DNA from: JAPPFW01 sp965231815
GTDB lineage: Bacteria > Actinomycetota > Acidimicrobiia > Spongiisociales > Spongiisociaceae
Assembly: GCA_965231815.1 (NCBI GenBank)
Contig: OZ246890.1
Location: forward strand, 1,116,001-1,180,000
Direction of reading: 5' to 3'
DNA: 64,000 bases
Shown here: positions 37,635 to 46,744 of the stretch, in pieces
Numbering within the stretch: the stretch's first letter is position 1
Layout of the letters: each line of letters opens with the position of its first letter
The notes under the pieces: generated by a model
Seen by the model: the letters and a program-made list of their open reading frames with translations, nothing else
Told to the model about the DNA's origin: nothing
Databases searched by the model: none
Made by a program: the position numbers and the translations under genes

Positions 37635-37668
37635 GCCGGTTACTGGGCGTTCCCGGTGAATTCGGCGA

Positions 37669-38901
37669 TCAAGCCTCTTTTGCCGCCCCGGCCACCTTTT
37701 CGATATCGGTCTCGCCGGGGGCGCTTTGTGGCATCCAGCTAACGAGTTTCTTGAATCCCTCGTTGAGCAGGAAGAAAGTCGTGAGAGAATAGGCAGCCAC
37801 GATAAACGCGACTATCAATAGCCGGGCGGTGTTGGTTTCCTGCACCGCCGCGTCGGCCAGGTATCCCAGCCCGGAGGAGTAACCCAGGAACTCGGCGGCG
37901 ATCGCCAGTGACCAACCTCCTCCCATGGCGAGCAGCAGGGCGGAGCGCATTTCTGGAATCGACGCCGGCACTATCACTCTGTAATAGGTATGCCGCCGGG
38001 AGGCGCCCAGGGTGCGGGCCTTTTCGATATACAGGTCGGGTACGTTGGTTACCGCATTCATGGTGGCCACCACGAGCACCGTCCACACTCCGAAGGCGAT
38101 ATAGAGGGTGATGCCGGAGAAGGTGTTGCCCGCGACGAACTGCAACCACGGAGCCGCCACCAGCAGCGGGATCATCCTCAGGAAGTTCATGGGCGCCCAC
38201 GCGGTCCGGCCCACCGCCGGCCAGTAGGGAAGGGCCAGCCCGGTCAGGACACCGAGCGTGATGCCGCCCACCAGGCCACACAACAGCCTGAGAAGGGTGA
38301 CACCGGAGTGATAAGCGATTGCGAGGAACACGGCCAGCCAGGTCGGCTCCCCACCATGAGTGGGAAGAGGCGCCAGTGCTTCGAGATTGAAGGTCGCGAA
38401 CCCGAAGTTCAACTCGCTGACGGCCCAGTATCTAGACACTCCGAGCAAGGTCTCACCGAACACGTAGTCCCAACCTGGAACCAGGGGATGCTCGAGAGTT
38501 CCCGCAGGCACGATATAGGACGCCACCTGCCACGCCGCCATTAACACCGCCCACGAGACGAAGAAGAGCGGGCTACGGCGCATACCGGCCCAGAGCATCC
38601 GCGGCGCGGCCGCTATCCCCCGTCCCGCCCCGACCAGGCAGTCCTTGACCCGGGTCGGGCGGAGCACCACCGGCCAGGCCAACAACAGCACCAGCCAGGA
38701 AACGATCAAGGACCATGTGACGTTGATCACGCCCTCACCATGGGTCCAGGTAGCGAAGGGAATGTTTTCCGGCAGCCGGACAAGCAACCACGTACCCAGG
38801 ACAGCCCAGATCAACCATCCAATCCAATAGAGGCTTCGGAAGGGGGCAGGCTGATTCAAACCGTCGTCGTCTCCTCGGTCACACGCGAACGGGCCAGGCA
38901 C
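37669..38901 (-). CDS. ABC transporter permease (NitT/TauT type, long N-terminus)
   Basis: 410 residues. Two or more N-terminal hydrophobic segments (SLYWIGWLIWAVLGTWLLV and LIVSWLVLLLAWPVVL) precede a BPD_transp_1 domain with the EAA-loop EKARTLGASRRHTYYRVIVPASIPE, where the ATPase docks. The family imports nitrate, taurine, sulfonates or similar anions. It shares a strand with the second permease upstream (gap ~75 bases) but has no ATPase or binding protein next to it. The substrate cannot be inferred. Confidence 0.85.
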   Translation of the reverse strand: MPGPFACDRGDDDGLNQPAPFRSLYWIGWLIWAVLGTWLLVRLPENIPFATWTHGEGVINVTWSLIVSWLVLLLAWPVVLRPTRVKDCLVGAGRGIAAAPRMLWAGMRRSPLFFVSWAVLMAAWQVASYIVPAGTLEHPLVPGWDYVFGETLLGVSRYWAVSELNFGFATFNLEALAPLPTHGGEPTWLAVFLAIAYHSGVTLLRLLCGLVGGITLGVLTGLALPYWPAVGRTAWAPMNFLRMIPLLVAAPWLQFVAGNTFSGITLYIAFGVWTVLVVATMNAVTNVPDLYIEKARTLGASRRHTYYRVIVPASIPEMRSALLLAMGGGWSLAIAAEFLGYSSGLGYLADAAVQETNTARLLIVAFIVAAYSLTTFFLLNEGFKKLVSWMPQSAPGETDIEKVAGAAKEA

Positions 38902-38975
38902 AGCGTCCCCGATCGGCGCTCAACCACGCACGACAGGTTCTCAAAGCTCACAGCAGTTGACATGATTCTCCTTGC

Positions 38976-39926
38976 CTACAAACCCAGCCGGCGACCTGCC
39001 TCGGACCATCCGGTGAATGACCGTATTACCAGTACCAGGATCCCGTCGACTACCGCAGCCAGCACGCCGAAGAACAGAATCAGGGAGACCATCCCGGTCG
39101 GTCCCTCCGAAAGGCCCGCCGCGTGGCTCCACATGCGGATCAGGAATCCTCCTCCCATCTGTGATCCCATCACCTCCACCAGCGTCCCCAAGCCCCAAGC
39201 TCCTCCCAGAGTGATCCGAAGACCTCCCGCGATCTCCGGAATCGTTCCCCGCAGGTAAACCCACCGGAACATAGTGCGGCGGTCTCCTCCCCTAGTGAGG
39301 GCTGCTTCAATGATCTCCACCGGTATGTTTTGGGCCGCCCGGCGGCTGAAGAAGTACATGAGAAGGGCGGTATAGAAGGCAACAACTCCGATGGTGGCCA
39401 GCAAGGGATGCTCGATCCCGAACCAGATCACGAAGAAAGGCGCCACCATGAAGATAGGGAGGGTCCCGAAAAAGCCGGCTACGGGTGTGACCACATCGGC
39501 AATCCGCGGTAAGAGCAGACTGCTCAGTCCAACCCCCAAGCCGAAGACCGTCCCCAGCGCAACTGCCGCCAGGATATTGCGGATGGTCCACAACAGATGG
39601 AGAACGTACCCGAAACAGTGATCAGGGAGAGCGGACATCCTACCCCTTCTGAACTCCACCTCCTGCGCCAAATCCGGACAGGCGTGGATAAACCGCCCCA
39701 TCATCGGCTCGCTGAATAACAGGTTCTCTCCGAAATGGGTGACGACGGCGATCGGCGTCGGAATGAGAACGAAAAGGGACGAGATGGGCGCGGCTAACAA
39801 CTGCCAGAACAGCAGAAAGAGTATTATCCCCAGAAGCAGATAGGTGACGTTGGAGACCTGGCGGCGGCGCCTATCTCGGCGCGACGCCGCTCTCACCTTT
39901 AGAACATCGGTGCTCGTCATGGTCAC
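38976..39926 (-). CDS. ABC transporter permease (NitT/TauT type)
   Basis: 316 residues from ATG 39926. It has about six membrane segments, for example YLLLGIILFLLFWQLLA and ILAAVALGTVFGLGVGL. The EAA-like loop is IIEAALTRGGDRRTMFRWVYLRGTIPEIAGGLRI. It probably forms a heterodimer with the permease at 37669. Neither shows a gene for the ATPase or solute receptor nearby, so the cognate subunits may be encoded elsewhere. Confidence 0.85.
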   Translation of the reverse strand: MTMTSTDVLKVRAASRRDRRRRQVSNVTYLLLGIILFLLFWQLLAAPISSLFVLIPTPIAVVTHFGENLLFSEPMMGRFIHACPDLAQEVEFRRGRMSALPDHCFGYVLHLLWTIRNILAAVALGTVFGLGVGLSSLLLPRIADVVTPVAGFFGTLPIFMVAPFFVIWFGIEHPLLATIGVVAFYTALLMYFFSRRAAQNIPVEIIEAALTRGGDRRTMFRWVYLRGTIPEIAGGLRITLGGAWGLGTLVEVMGSQMGGGFLIRMWSHAAGLSEGPTGMVSLILFFGVLAAVVDGILVLVIRSFTGWSEAGRRLGL

Positions 39927-40059
39927 CTGTACCTCTCGCCGTCCTCGTGGTCTCGTATTCGCCCACCGGACGAGGCGCGCTCGGCGCCGCCTTCTGTTTC
40001 CCTACTAGGGGAACGCTACCGGAACCCTACCCGACAAGGGCAATCCCTAGATGCCCGTA

Positions 40060-40190
40060 GCGTTGGTGGTACTCCCGACGCACGGGTGTCCAGCCTTCCG
40101 AAACACCGGACAGCGCCAGGGTGGTGGTCTTGCATGAGGGCGAGACAGGGCGGCAAGACGACGCTGGCACGGCGATTGAAAGAAGCACGA
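40060..40190 (+). pseudogene. decayed 5' fragment of a DUF4143 ATPase
   Basis: About 120 bases (TGGTACTCCCGACGCACGGG... to ...GCGAGACAGGGCGGCAAGACGACGCTGGC) match the start of the gene at 36354, including the Walker A codons, with several indels. It sits directly left of MITE-2 copy 2 in a 450-base region with no other gene. Confidence 0.6.
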
Positions 40191-40258
40191 CCGGTTGGCC
40201 ATCGGCGGGAGAGATGAACACGCCGGCCCCGTCGCCTTGCTCAGGGAGGGCGACCTGT

Positions 40259-40370
40259 AGGAGGGTGCCGAGAAAACGAATCTTTCGGGGTTCGGTGGTC
40301 GGCAAACCGCCTGGTCAGAGGGTTGCGGGTAGCGGTGAACCCCTTTGTACGGGGTTTCTCAGCGCCCTCA
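40259..40370 (+). mobile_element. MITE-2 copy 2 (112 bp)
   Basis: Ends AGGAGGGTGCCGAGAAAAC and GTTTCTCAGCGCCCTCA. The internal sequence matches 30867-30980 closely (GGGGTTCGGT.GTCGGCAAACCGCCTGGTCAG, and AACCCCTTTGTACGGGGTTTCTCAGC). Confidence 0.7.
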
Positions 40371-40378
40371 TAAACCCG

Positions 40379-41059
40379 TTACCGGGTGATCCAGATGGCG
40401 GCGTCGACGGCTACGAGGGCACCGTTCTCTTGGAGTAGGAGGGGGTTGACATCGATCGCTTCGATCTGGTCGTTCTCGAGGCCGATGCGGCCGAGGGTGA
40501 TCAGGGTGCTGGACAGGGCGGAACGGTCTGCGGGGGCTGTGCCACGCACCGGGCCGAGGATTGCCGCACCTCGGATACTGTCCATCATCGCCAAGGCGTC
40601 GCGTTCTCGCAGCGGGGCTATCCGGAAGATGACATCATCCAGTATTTCGGTGAAGATGCCGCCGAGGCCGAACATCACGCACGGGCCGAACTGGGGATCC
40701 CGGATCATGCCGGCCACGAGTTCACGGGTTCCTTTGATTTGGGGCTGCACCAGGATGCCGTCCAACGTTCCGGCTGCGGCGGTCTCGATGGCCGTGAACG
40801 CCGATGCGACTTCGGCGCTGGTGGTGAGGTTGAGCTTGACGGCTCCGGCTTCCGACTTGTGCGTCAGATCGGCGCCGCATCCCTTCAGCACCACGGGGTA
40901 TCCGGTGTCGGCGGCTGCGTCCACAGCCTCTTGCTGCGTGGTGGCGAGAGTCGTTGCCACCACGGGAACGCCATGGCTATCGAGAATGTTCCTGCTCTCG
41001 AACTCCGACAACGATCGCATCTCGCCCGCTCGACTCGACAGATCGGCCCCGGTCTCCAT
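40379..41059 (-). CDS. ADP-forming acyl-CoA synthetase beta-like (ATP-grasp)
   Basis: 226 residues from ATG 41059, sharing TGATG with the alpha gene. ATP-grasp motifs: LDSHGVPVVATTLATT, YPVVLKGCGADLTHKSEAGAV, ELVAGMIRDPQFGPCVMFGLGGIFTEILDDVIFR and IEAIDVNPLLLQ. It corresponds to the beta half of the NDP-forming acetyl-CoA synthetase family, split here into two subunits. The organic-acid substrate is unknown. Neighbouring SDR and 3-hydroxyacyl-CoA dehydrogenase suggest CoA-thioester catabolism. Confidence 0.88.
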   Translation of the reverse strand: METGADLSSRAGEMRSLSEFESRNILDSHGVPVVATTLATTQQEAVDAAADTGYPVVLKGCGADLTHKSEAGAVKLNLTTSAEVASAFTAIETAAAGTLDGILVQPQIKGTRELVAGMIRDPQFGPCVMFGLGGIFTEILDDVIFRIAPLRERDALAMMDSIRGAAILGPVRGTAPADRSALSSTLITLGRIGLENDQIEAIDVNPLLLQENGALVAVDAAIWITR

Positions 41060-42495
41060 CACGTTGCCTTCGCGGAGGCCACGAAACCCGAATAATCGGC
41101 CAGCCGGGCCAGTGTTCGAGCTGTCGAATCTATGTCCGGGAACAGCGGGATGCCTCCGTTGGCCAGCACCGCTTGCATCTCCTGGATCACCGTCTCGTAT
41201 TCGGGACCCGAACGGTAGGACCGCCACGTTGCGACCAGCGGTTTGCCGTTCATGTAGGCGGATCCCGACTCGGCGAGGAAGGTCGCCAGCGCGGCGATGC
41301 GGTCGGGCGCCACGTCGTACATCCAATCGACGTGGAAGTACACGACCACCATGTCAAGATATTCCTGCGCGCTGAGCACCTCCAGTACGGGCGGCATCTG
41401 CGCCGGGTCGGTCATGACATCGTGCGCGTCGACCGGATTCGTGATTATGTTGCCGGCCGCGGGAATGGTCTTGCGAAGTTCGGCCCGGGCTTCGGCGGAG
41501 AGCGGCGGAACATCGAGGCCGGCTCGGCTGCACGCATCGGCCGCCACCACGCTGCTGCCACCTCCGGTCCCGATGATGGCGACATTGTGCCCGGCCGGCC
41601 GCGGGAGTCGTTTTAGGGCGTCAATTGTGTGCGCCATGTCTTGGACCGAATCGACCCGGATCGCTCCGCTCTGCGCGAAGAACCCCTGCCAGATGCGGTC
41701 ATCGCCTGCAAGAGAGCCCGTGTGGGAGGCGGCCGTCCGTCTGGCTGCCCGGCTGGCGCCCGGCTTCACCATGACGACCGGCTTGTCCGGGGTCGTCCGG
41801 GCGACAACATCGAAGAGCCGTCGGCCGTCGGCGACTCCTTCGAGGTACACCCCGATCGTGTCCGTTTCCGGATCGTCCGAGAGGTACTCGACCAGATCCG
41901 AGGCATCGACCGTCAGGCCCGTTCCGTAGTTCACGACGGTGCTGAACGAGAGCCCTATCTGGGAACCGTATCCGAGGATCGCGTCGGCGAAGCCCCCACT
42001 CTGGGTGAGTATCCCGACCGATCCGATCTCCTCGGGCGCCCCGGCCCAGGTGACCAGCCGGAGTCTCGGCGAGAAAACACCCATGCTGTTGGGACCGATC
42101 ACCCGCAGATCGCCTTCAACCGCGATCTTCGTGATCTCCTCCTGCAGTGCCTTGCCCTCGTCCTCGCCAGTCTCGCCGAAGCCGGCCGAGAAGATGTGGA
42201 CGTTGCGATTCCCTGTGGCAACGCAGTCGCGGAGAATCCAGGGAACGATGGGAGCTGAGAGGCCGATTATCACGAGATCCACCGGCTCCGGAAGGTCGAG
42301 CAGGCTGGCATAGGCCGTGTGGCCGCGGATGACGTCGGCCTTCGGGTTGATCGGGTAGAGGCGGCCGCGGTAGCCGTGTTCGACCAGTTGGCCGAACATG
42401 TCCACCCAGTTGGTGCCTGGTTTGTCGCGGGAGGCGCCTACGACGGCTATCGACTCGGGTTTGAGCATCGCGTCGAGCCCGGTCGAGTGTTGCAT
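41059..42495 (-). CDS. ADP-forming acyl-CoA synthetase alpha-like subunit
   Basis: 478 residues from ATG 42495. It starts with a CoA-binding Rossmann domain (PESIAVVGASRDKPGTNWVDM), then Succ_CoA_lig_2 (VIGPNSMGVFSPRLRL, IGSVGILTQSGGFADAIL). The phosphohistidine segment ASHTGSLAGDDRIWQGFFAQSGAIRVDS fits ADP-forming synthetases. It converts an acyl-CoA to acid plus ATP, or the reverse. The ~110-base leader holds a PhyH start fragment and a duplicated promoter block. Confidence 0.9.
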   Translation of the reverse strand: MQHSTGLDAMLKPESIAVVGASRDKPGTNWVDMFGQLVEHGYRGRLYPINPKADVIRGHTAYASLLDLPEPVDLVIIGLSAPIVPWILRDCVATGNRNVHIFSAGFGETGEDEGKALQEEITKIAVEGDLRVIGPNSMGVFSPRLRLVTWAGAPEEIGSVGILTQSGGFADAILGYGSQIGLSFSTVVNYGTGLTVDASDLVEYLSDDPETDTIGVYLEGVADGRRLFDVVARTTPDKPVVMVKPGASRAARRTAASHTGSLAGDDRIWQGFFAQSGAIRVDSVQDMAHTIDALKRLPRPAGHNVAIIGTGGGSSVVAADACSRAGLDVPPLSAEARAELRKTIPAAGNIITNPVDAHDVMTDPAQMPPVLEVLSAQEYLDMVVVYFHVDWMYDVAPDRIAALATFLAESGSAYMNGKPLVATWRSYRSGPEYETVIQEMQAVLANGGIPLFPDIDSTARTLARLADYSGFVASAKAT

Positions 42496-42566
42496 TTCTT
42501 TACCCGTTAGTGGATGGAGGGTCGGCGGGAACGACTGCTTCGGCTACCGGCATGGTGGTCGTCGCC

Positions 42567-42626
42567 CTTAACCGCGATGTATCCGTGCTGGTTGTAGAAG
42601 TCGATCTGATCCCGGGACAACATGTT
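42567..42626 (-). pseudogene. 5' fragment of a PhyH dioxygenase gene
   Basis: MLSRDQIDFYNQHGYIAVKG matches the first 19 residues of the PhyH gene at 47694 (MLSRAQIDFYNEHGYLAVKD), with the same GAGAGAGGTGGAAC leader. Nothing further of the gene remains; the frame then ends in unrelated sequence. Confidence 0.7.
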
Positions 42627-42673
42627 CCACCTCTCTCAACGGGCCCGGCAGGGCGCGGCGTGACGTGATCCCC

Positions 42674-42761
42674 TCGTGAATAACTCGACACACCGGACAG
42701 GGCCCTCATTGTACAGACCCACCCCGGCGACACGACCCACCACCACCAGGATGTAGGCTGA
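42674..42761 (-). promoter_or_regulatory. duplicated promoter block (copy 1)
   Basis: On the minus strand this 88-base block reads TCAGCCTACATCCTGGTGG...GGGTCTGTACAATG...TCGAGTTATTCACGA. It matches 55863-55949 almost base for base through most of its length. TACAAT is a candidate -10 element. It faces the PhyH fragment and the acyl-CoA synthetase operon here, and the amidohydrolase operon at 55.8 kb. Confidence 0.6.
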
Positions 42762-42830
42762 CAACCGTTGAAGCCCGACAAGACATTCTTGGGCATCCCC
42801 TGTCACCGGAGTCACGCAGGAGGACTAGCA

Positions 42831-43607
42831 ATGACAAAACTGCCCGGTAAGAGGGTTGTCATAACAGGCGCCGCGACCGGCATCGGACGTACAGTCGCAC
42901 AGAGATTCGTCGAGGCAGACGCAAAAGTGCACATATGTGACATCGACGCCGACGCCCTAGCCGCAACCCAAGAAGAGATACCAGGCATCTCCGGAACCTT
43001 GGCCGACGTCGGATCGGAAAAAGACGTCGACAGGCTATTCGACGACGCCGTGCGACAACTCGGAGGACTCGACGTACTCGTCAACAACGCAGGACCCAGC
43101 GGCCCCACCGTCCCGGTCGACGAACTCACCTACCGAGACTGGCGGGCCTGTCTCGCCGGGAATCTCGACGGCGCCTTCCTCAGCACGCGGGCAGCAGCGC
43201 CCCTCCTGAAGAGCGCCGACTCGGGAAGTATCGTCAACATGTCATCCGTCTCCGGACTGTTCGGCTCCCCGTTACGGAGCCCCTACGCGGCGGCCAAATG
43301 GGCGTTGCTCGGCCTGACGAAGACCTGGGCCTCCGAGCTCGGTCCCTACGGCATCCGGGTGAACGCGGTTTGCCCAGGAGGCGTGGCGGGTCCGCGACTC
43401 GACCGGGTCATGCAAGATCTGGCCGACGAACGAGGCGTGCCCTTCCAGGAAGTGTCGGAGGAGTGGAAGAGGCAAGCATCCCTCCGCACCTTCATCGAGC
43501 CCGATGAGATCGCGAATCTGGTGCTGTTCCTGAGCTCCCCGCTGAGTTGTCGTATCACCGGAGCGGTGATACCCATCGACGGCCACCTCGAAACCCTGGT
43601 CGGTTAG
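42831..43607 (+). CDS. short-chain dehydrogenase/reductase (SDR)
   Basis: 258 residues from ATG 42831 (AGGAGG upstream). Cofactor motif VVITGAATGIGRTVA, NNAG in LVNNAGPSGP, catalytic Ser in VNMSSVSG and YxxxK in SPYAAAKWALLG. The aspartate after strand 2 (HICDIDADA) indicates NAD preference. The substrate is probably a secondary alcohol or ketone in the catabolic cluster. 24 bases later comes the 3-hydroxyacyl-CoA dehydrogenase, so they form an operon. Divergent from the acyl-CoA synthetase. Confidence 0.9.
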   Translation: MTKLPGKRVVITGAATGIGRTVAQRFVEADAKVHICDIDADALAATQEEIPGISGTLADVGSEKDVDRLFDDAVRQLGGLDVLVNNAGPSGPTVPVDELTYRDWRACLAGNLDGAFLSTRAAAPLLKSADSGSIVNMSSVSGLFGSPLRSPYAAAKWALLGLTKTWASELGPYGIRVNAVCPGGVAGPRLDRVMQDLADERGVPFQEVSEEWKRQASLRTFIEPDEIANLVLFLSSPLSCRITGAVIPIDGHLETLVG

Positions 43608-43631
43608 ACGAGATCACTAGGGTGGTCCGTT

Positions 43632-44582
43632 ATGCGACCTAGACCGGACGAAGTAGAGCGAATCGCCGTAGTTGGAGCAGGGACGATGGGCCATTCGATC
43701 GCTCAAGTCTTTGCACAAGCCGGAATTGATGTGGACCTGGTGGATCTCGACGAGGCAGCCTTGGCGCGGGCTCCCGGGTTGGTGGAGACCAACTTGCAGA
43801 TACTGGTAGAATCCGGTCGTCTCGATTCTGACGAGATCCCCGCGATCCTGGGGCGTCTCCATCCTACGACATCGCTGGCCGAGGCGGCCTCCGGCGCCGA
43901 ATTCGCGATGGAAGTGGTCAATGAGACCGTCGCCGCCAAGCAGGCGGTCGTCAATGCATTCGAGGATGTCGCCGCGCCCGATGTGGTGCTGGCGAGCAAC
44001 ACATCGGCATTGGATCTGTTCGAACAGGTGACGGCCACCCGGCCCGAGCGTTTCGTTTGTGCCCACTGGATCATGCCCCCGTACATCATCCCGCTCGTGG
44101 AAGTCGCTGGCGGACCCGACTCATCGGAGGAAGCGCTCGAGTGGACCGCCGGCCTGCTTCGACGGGTGGGCAAGCAGCCACTCGTGATGAAGCGGTTCGC
44201 GATCGGTTTCATCGCCAACAAGATAATGATGGCGATGGGTGGCGCGGCGGAGGAGTTGATGAACGACGGGGCCGCGACGCTCGAGGACATCGACTTCGTG
44301 ATGAAGACAAGTGTCGGTGTGAGGCTGGGCCTCGTGGGGATATTCCAAAGCCTCGACTTCAACGGGCTCGATTTGATCGCCGAGGGCACGGCCGAGATGG
44401 GGCTGGCCGTGCCGCCCTACCTCAAGGAGGTCGTCGATCAAGGCTTCTACGGGCCGAAGGCAGGCCGGGGCTTCTATGACTACGGAGGCCGGTCCGAGCA
44501 GGAAGTCATTCGGAAGCGGGATCTGGCCTACCTGGCCGTACTCGACGCTCTCGAAGCGGCAGACGCCTTCTCGCCGCTGTAG
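43632..44582 (+). CDS. 3-hydroxyacyl-CoA dehydrogenase
   Basis: 316 residues from ATG 43632. Rossmann start IAVVGAGTMGHSIAQVFAQAG, conserved VLASNTSALDLFEQVTATRPERFVCAHWIMPPYIIPLVEVAGG (catalytic His in AHW) and C-terminal GFIANKIMMAMGGAAEELMNDG. It oxidises 3-hydroxyacyl-CoA with NAD; some relatives act on carnitine or other hydroxy acids. Follows the SDR by 24 bases. Confidence 0.92.
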   Translation: MRPRPDEVERIAVVGAGTMGHSIAQVFAQAGIDVDLVDLDEAALARAPGLVETNLQILVESGRLDSDEIPAILGRLHPTTSLAEAASGAEFAMEVVNETVAAKQAVVNAFEDVAAPDVVLASNTSALDLFEQVTATRPERFVCAHWIMPPYIIPLVEVAGGPDSSEEALEWTAGLLRRVGKQPLVMKRFAIGFIANKIMMAMGGAAEELMNDGAATLEDIDFVMKTSVGVRLGLVGIFQSLDFNGLDLIAEGTAEMGLAVPPYLKEVVDQGFYGPKAGRGFYDYGGRSEQEVIRKRDLAYLAVLDALEAADAFSPL

Positions 44583-44729
44583 GAGGATGCTGAAGAAGGC
44601 GGGGATGGGTTGGATCGCGATGCTTCGACCTGGGTTTTAGCGGTCGACTTCGGTCCAATCGGACATGTTTCCGTACCCTCCTACACTCAGCGGGGCTGTT
44701 GTCGCCAACTTGCCCGCCCGACGGGAGCG

Positions 44730-45130
44730 CATTGGTGTGAAGGCATTCAACTTCGATCCGGGCAGGATCCATCTGTTGAGCCTGAGTCAAGGGGATGACC
44801 TGGTGGAATCATTGACCGGTCTTGCCCGATCCAATGGGCCCACGCGGTGGACGAGGCGTTGTTCCTTGCTGACCGGGTTATCGTTTTGACGGAGCGTCCG
44901 GGGCAGGTGAAGTTGGTGCAGGACGTGGATTTCGAGAGGCCGCGAACAAGAGAGTTGGCGACCACTTCGGAGTTCCACGCCATAGCCGACGAGCTCACCC
45001 TGGCCCTGGACCCGACGGGAACCTGAGAGCCCACATCCCGGAAATCGTCCAAAAAGTGCGGCGGCCAACTGCACCTGTTCAGAAGCGACAAGAAGAAAGT
45101 GGCGCCCCCTCAGCCGGTAGCGCCGGCAAC
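44730..45130 (+). pseudogene. deletion remnant of a PPC-domain/ABC-ATPase operon
   Basis: The first ~105 bases match the PPC-domain gene start at 59785 (KAFNFDPGRIHLLSLSQGDDLVESLTG); from about 44838 to 45028 it matches the last 60 codons of the ABC ATPase at 60304 (AVDEALFLADRVIVLTERPGQVKLVQDVDFERP), in another frame. The match continues through the ATPase's downstream hairpin, degenerated at 45093-45120. About 1.1 kb between the two pieces is deleted. The upstream permease/binding-protein cluster at 48.9-52 kb thus lost its ATPase here. Confidence 0.75.
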
Positions 45131-45260
45131 CCCGACGACTAAGGGAAAGTGAACGGGATGATCCGGGAGCAGTGTCCGGATGGGGCGTGCCGGGCGCGAA
45201 CCGGCAGCGTCCGGCGGTTTCGGGGCGGTCCTGGACGGTTCAGGCCGTCGCGTAACGAGA

Positions 45261-46163
45261 CTAGACGCCGATCTTGTAGATGCTCGCGGCGGAGCCGCCC
45301 AGGATCGCCGACATCTCTTCGTCTGAGAACGGAGGGGCGCCCAGCCGATCCGCCACCTCGTTGACGCTCCGGTACACGTCCGGGACGGTTGATTCCTCCC
45401 GACCGGTTCGTACCTTGTCACTGTTGTTGGAGCCGTACAACACGCTGTCGAGAGCGGACAACGACCGGAACGTCTCCAGCGCCCTGTAGAGGGGTTCCGG
45501 GCCCATTTCCGAATAATGGTACATATCCGCGTAGAAGTTTGGATGTTTCGCGACCATAAGGATACATTGATCGATCCATGGCACGCCGAGCGCCACGATG
45601 AGTTTCAGGTCTCGGTAGCGGCGACCGACCTCATCGATGAGCACCGGATCCGCGTGTTCCAACTTCGCGGTGATGGTCGGGGTCCATCCCGTGAATATGT
45701 GTACAGGGATATCCAGATCGATGCATCGCTCGTAGATAGGGTCAAGCCGACGATCGTTGGGCGAATAGTGCTGGTAGGACGCCACAAGCTTGACAGCGCG
45801 GAAGTCCAGTTCCAGGACACAACGGTCGATCTCTTCCAACGCCGCCGCAACATCACGGATCGGATCTACACAAACAACCCCCCTGAGCCGATCCGGGAAC
45901 AGTGCGACCTGCTCGGCCGTGTAGTCGTTGGGAACGAACACCTCATGCTCTTCCGGAAAGTCCGGATGCCACGTCGTGCGGCGGAGATCAGCGCCTTGCA
46001 CCAGACCGACATCGACACCGGAGCGGTCCAACAGGTCTACCATCCAGGCCCCGTCAGTCGACCCGAAGACGCCCCCGTAAGGGCGGTATATCTCGGTCAT
46101 CCACCAGTCGGGAACCTGGCTGGGCGTTTCGGTCAGATGAAGGTGGCAATCAACCGTGACCAT
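45261..46163 (-). CDS. amidohydrolase-fold protein A1 (COG2159-like), metal site eroded
   Basis: 300 residues from ATG 46163. TIM-barrel amidohydrolase-2/ACMSD-like family: first-strand DCHLHL keeps the HxH pair, but the later ligands differ from paralogue A4. The His of A4's MIHTGW is Phe (HIFTGW), VAHLG is VALG with one residue missing, and the Asp of GSDN is Asn (LYGSNNSDK). Most residues elsewhere are conserved among the five paralogues. Hydrolysis or decarboxylation of a ring or amide substrate is the family role; activity is uncertain. It sits downstream of the VOC gene on the same strand. Confidence 0.75.
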   Translation of the reverse strand: MVTVDCHLHLTETPSQVPDWWMTEIYRPYGGVFGSTDGAWMVDLLDRSGVDVGLVQGADLRRTTWHPDFPEEHEVFVPNDYTAEQVALFPDRLRGVVCVDPIRDVAAALEEIDRCVLELDFRAVKLVASYQHYSPNDRRLDPIYERCIDLDIPVHIFTGWTPTITAKLEHADPVLIDEVGRRYRDLKLIVALGVPWIDQCILMVAKHPNFYADMYHYSEMGPEPLYRALETFRSLSALDSVLYGSNNSDKVRTGREESTVPDVYRSVNEVADRLGAPPFSDEEMSAILGGSAASIYKIGV

Positions 46164-46219
46164 CTATCCTTCTCCTCCGGTTCTTCAAGCAATCTAACGC
46201 CCGAGCAGGAAAGACGAGC

Positions 46220-46657
46220 CTAGAGCTGAATGAACTCGAGCCAGTTTCCCTCCGGATCCCGGAAGTACACCACCCCCCAGTCATCACCATCCGGGGTCTT
46301 CGAAAAGATCGGATCCGTAACGAAGGAGACCCCTTTGCCGACCAGTTCCTCGTGGGCCTTGTTCAGGTTGTCCACCAGGAAACAGACATGGGTCGCGCCC
46401 AGCTTGTTCAGCCCGACGTGACCTTCGCTCGAACGAGGTTCCAGATACTGGATGAGTTCGAGCATGTGGCCGCCGTCCCCGAGACCGAGGAAGGTCTCGA
46501 TACGGCGCGCTCCCGGTATTCCGGCGTGATCACCTTCGGGTCCCGCCTCCATCTCATAGCGTTCGAGGACGGTCAGGCCGAGATCCTCCGTGTAGAACCG
46601 CAACATCTCGTCGAGATCCCGGACCACGATTCCCGAGTGGTTAAGACTGGTGATCAC
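46220..46657 (-). CDS. VOC family protein (glyoxalase/dioxygenase-like)
   Basis: 145 residues from GTG 46657 with GAAGGG upstream. Two beta-alpha-beta-beta-beta modules: LNHSGIVVRDLDEMLRFYTEDLGL and ATHVCFLVDNLNKAHEEL, then GVVYFRDPEGNWLEFIQL. Candidate metal ligands are His of LNHSG, His/Glu in HMLELIQY and Glu in WLEFIQ. Family members include glyoxalase I, epimerases and ring-cleavage dioxygenases. It lies between amidohydrolase A1 and MITE/PhyH sequences, probably in one catabolic operon. Confidence 0.88.
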   Translation of the reverse strand: MITSLNHSGIVVRDLDEMLRFYTEDLGLTVLERYEMEAGPEGDHAGIPGARRIETFLGLGDGGHMLELIQYLEPRSSEGHVGLNKLGATHVCFLVDNLNKAHEELVGKGVSFVTDPIFSKTPDGDDWGVVYFRDPEGNWLEFIQL

Positions 46658-46694
46658 TGAGCGCCCTTCAATCGTGGTACTGCACACATGCTAG

Positions 46695-46741
46695 ACCTGA
46701 TTATTCAGGTTTCCCACACACCGAGGGGTCTACTCCACTAT
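46695..46741 (-). mobile_element. MITE-1 remnant G
   Basis: CTAG then ACCTGATTATTCAGGTTTCCCACACACCGAGG, the right end of MITE-1, joined by internal deletion to GGTCTACTCCACTA, a piece from near the left end. About 50 bases remain. Confidence 0.7.
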
Positions 46742-46744
46742 CCC

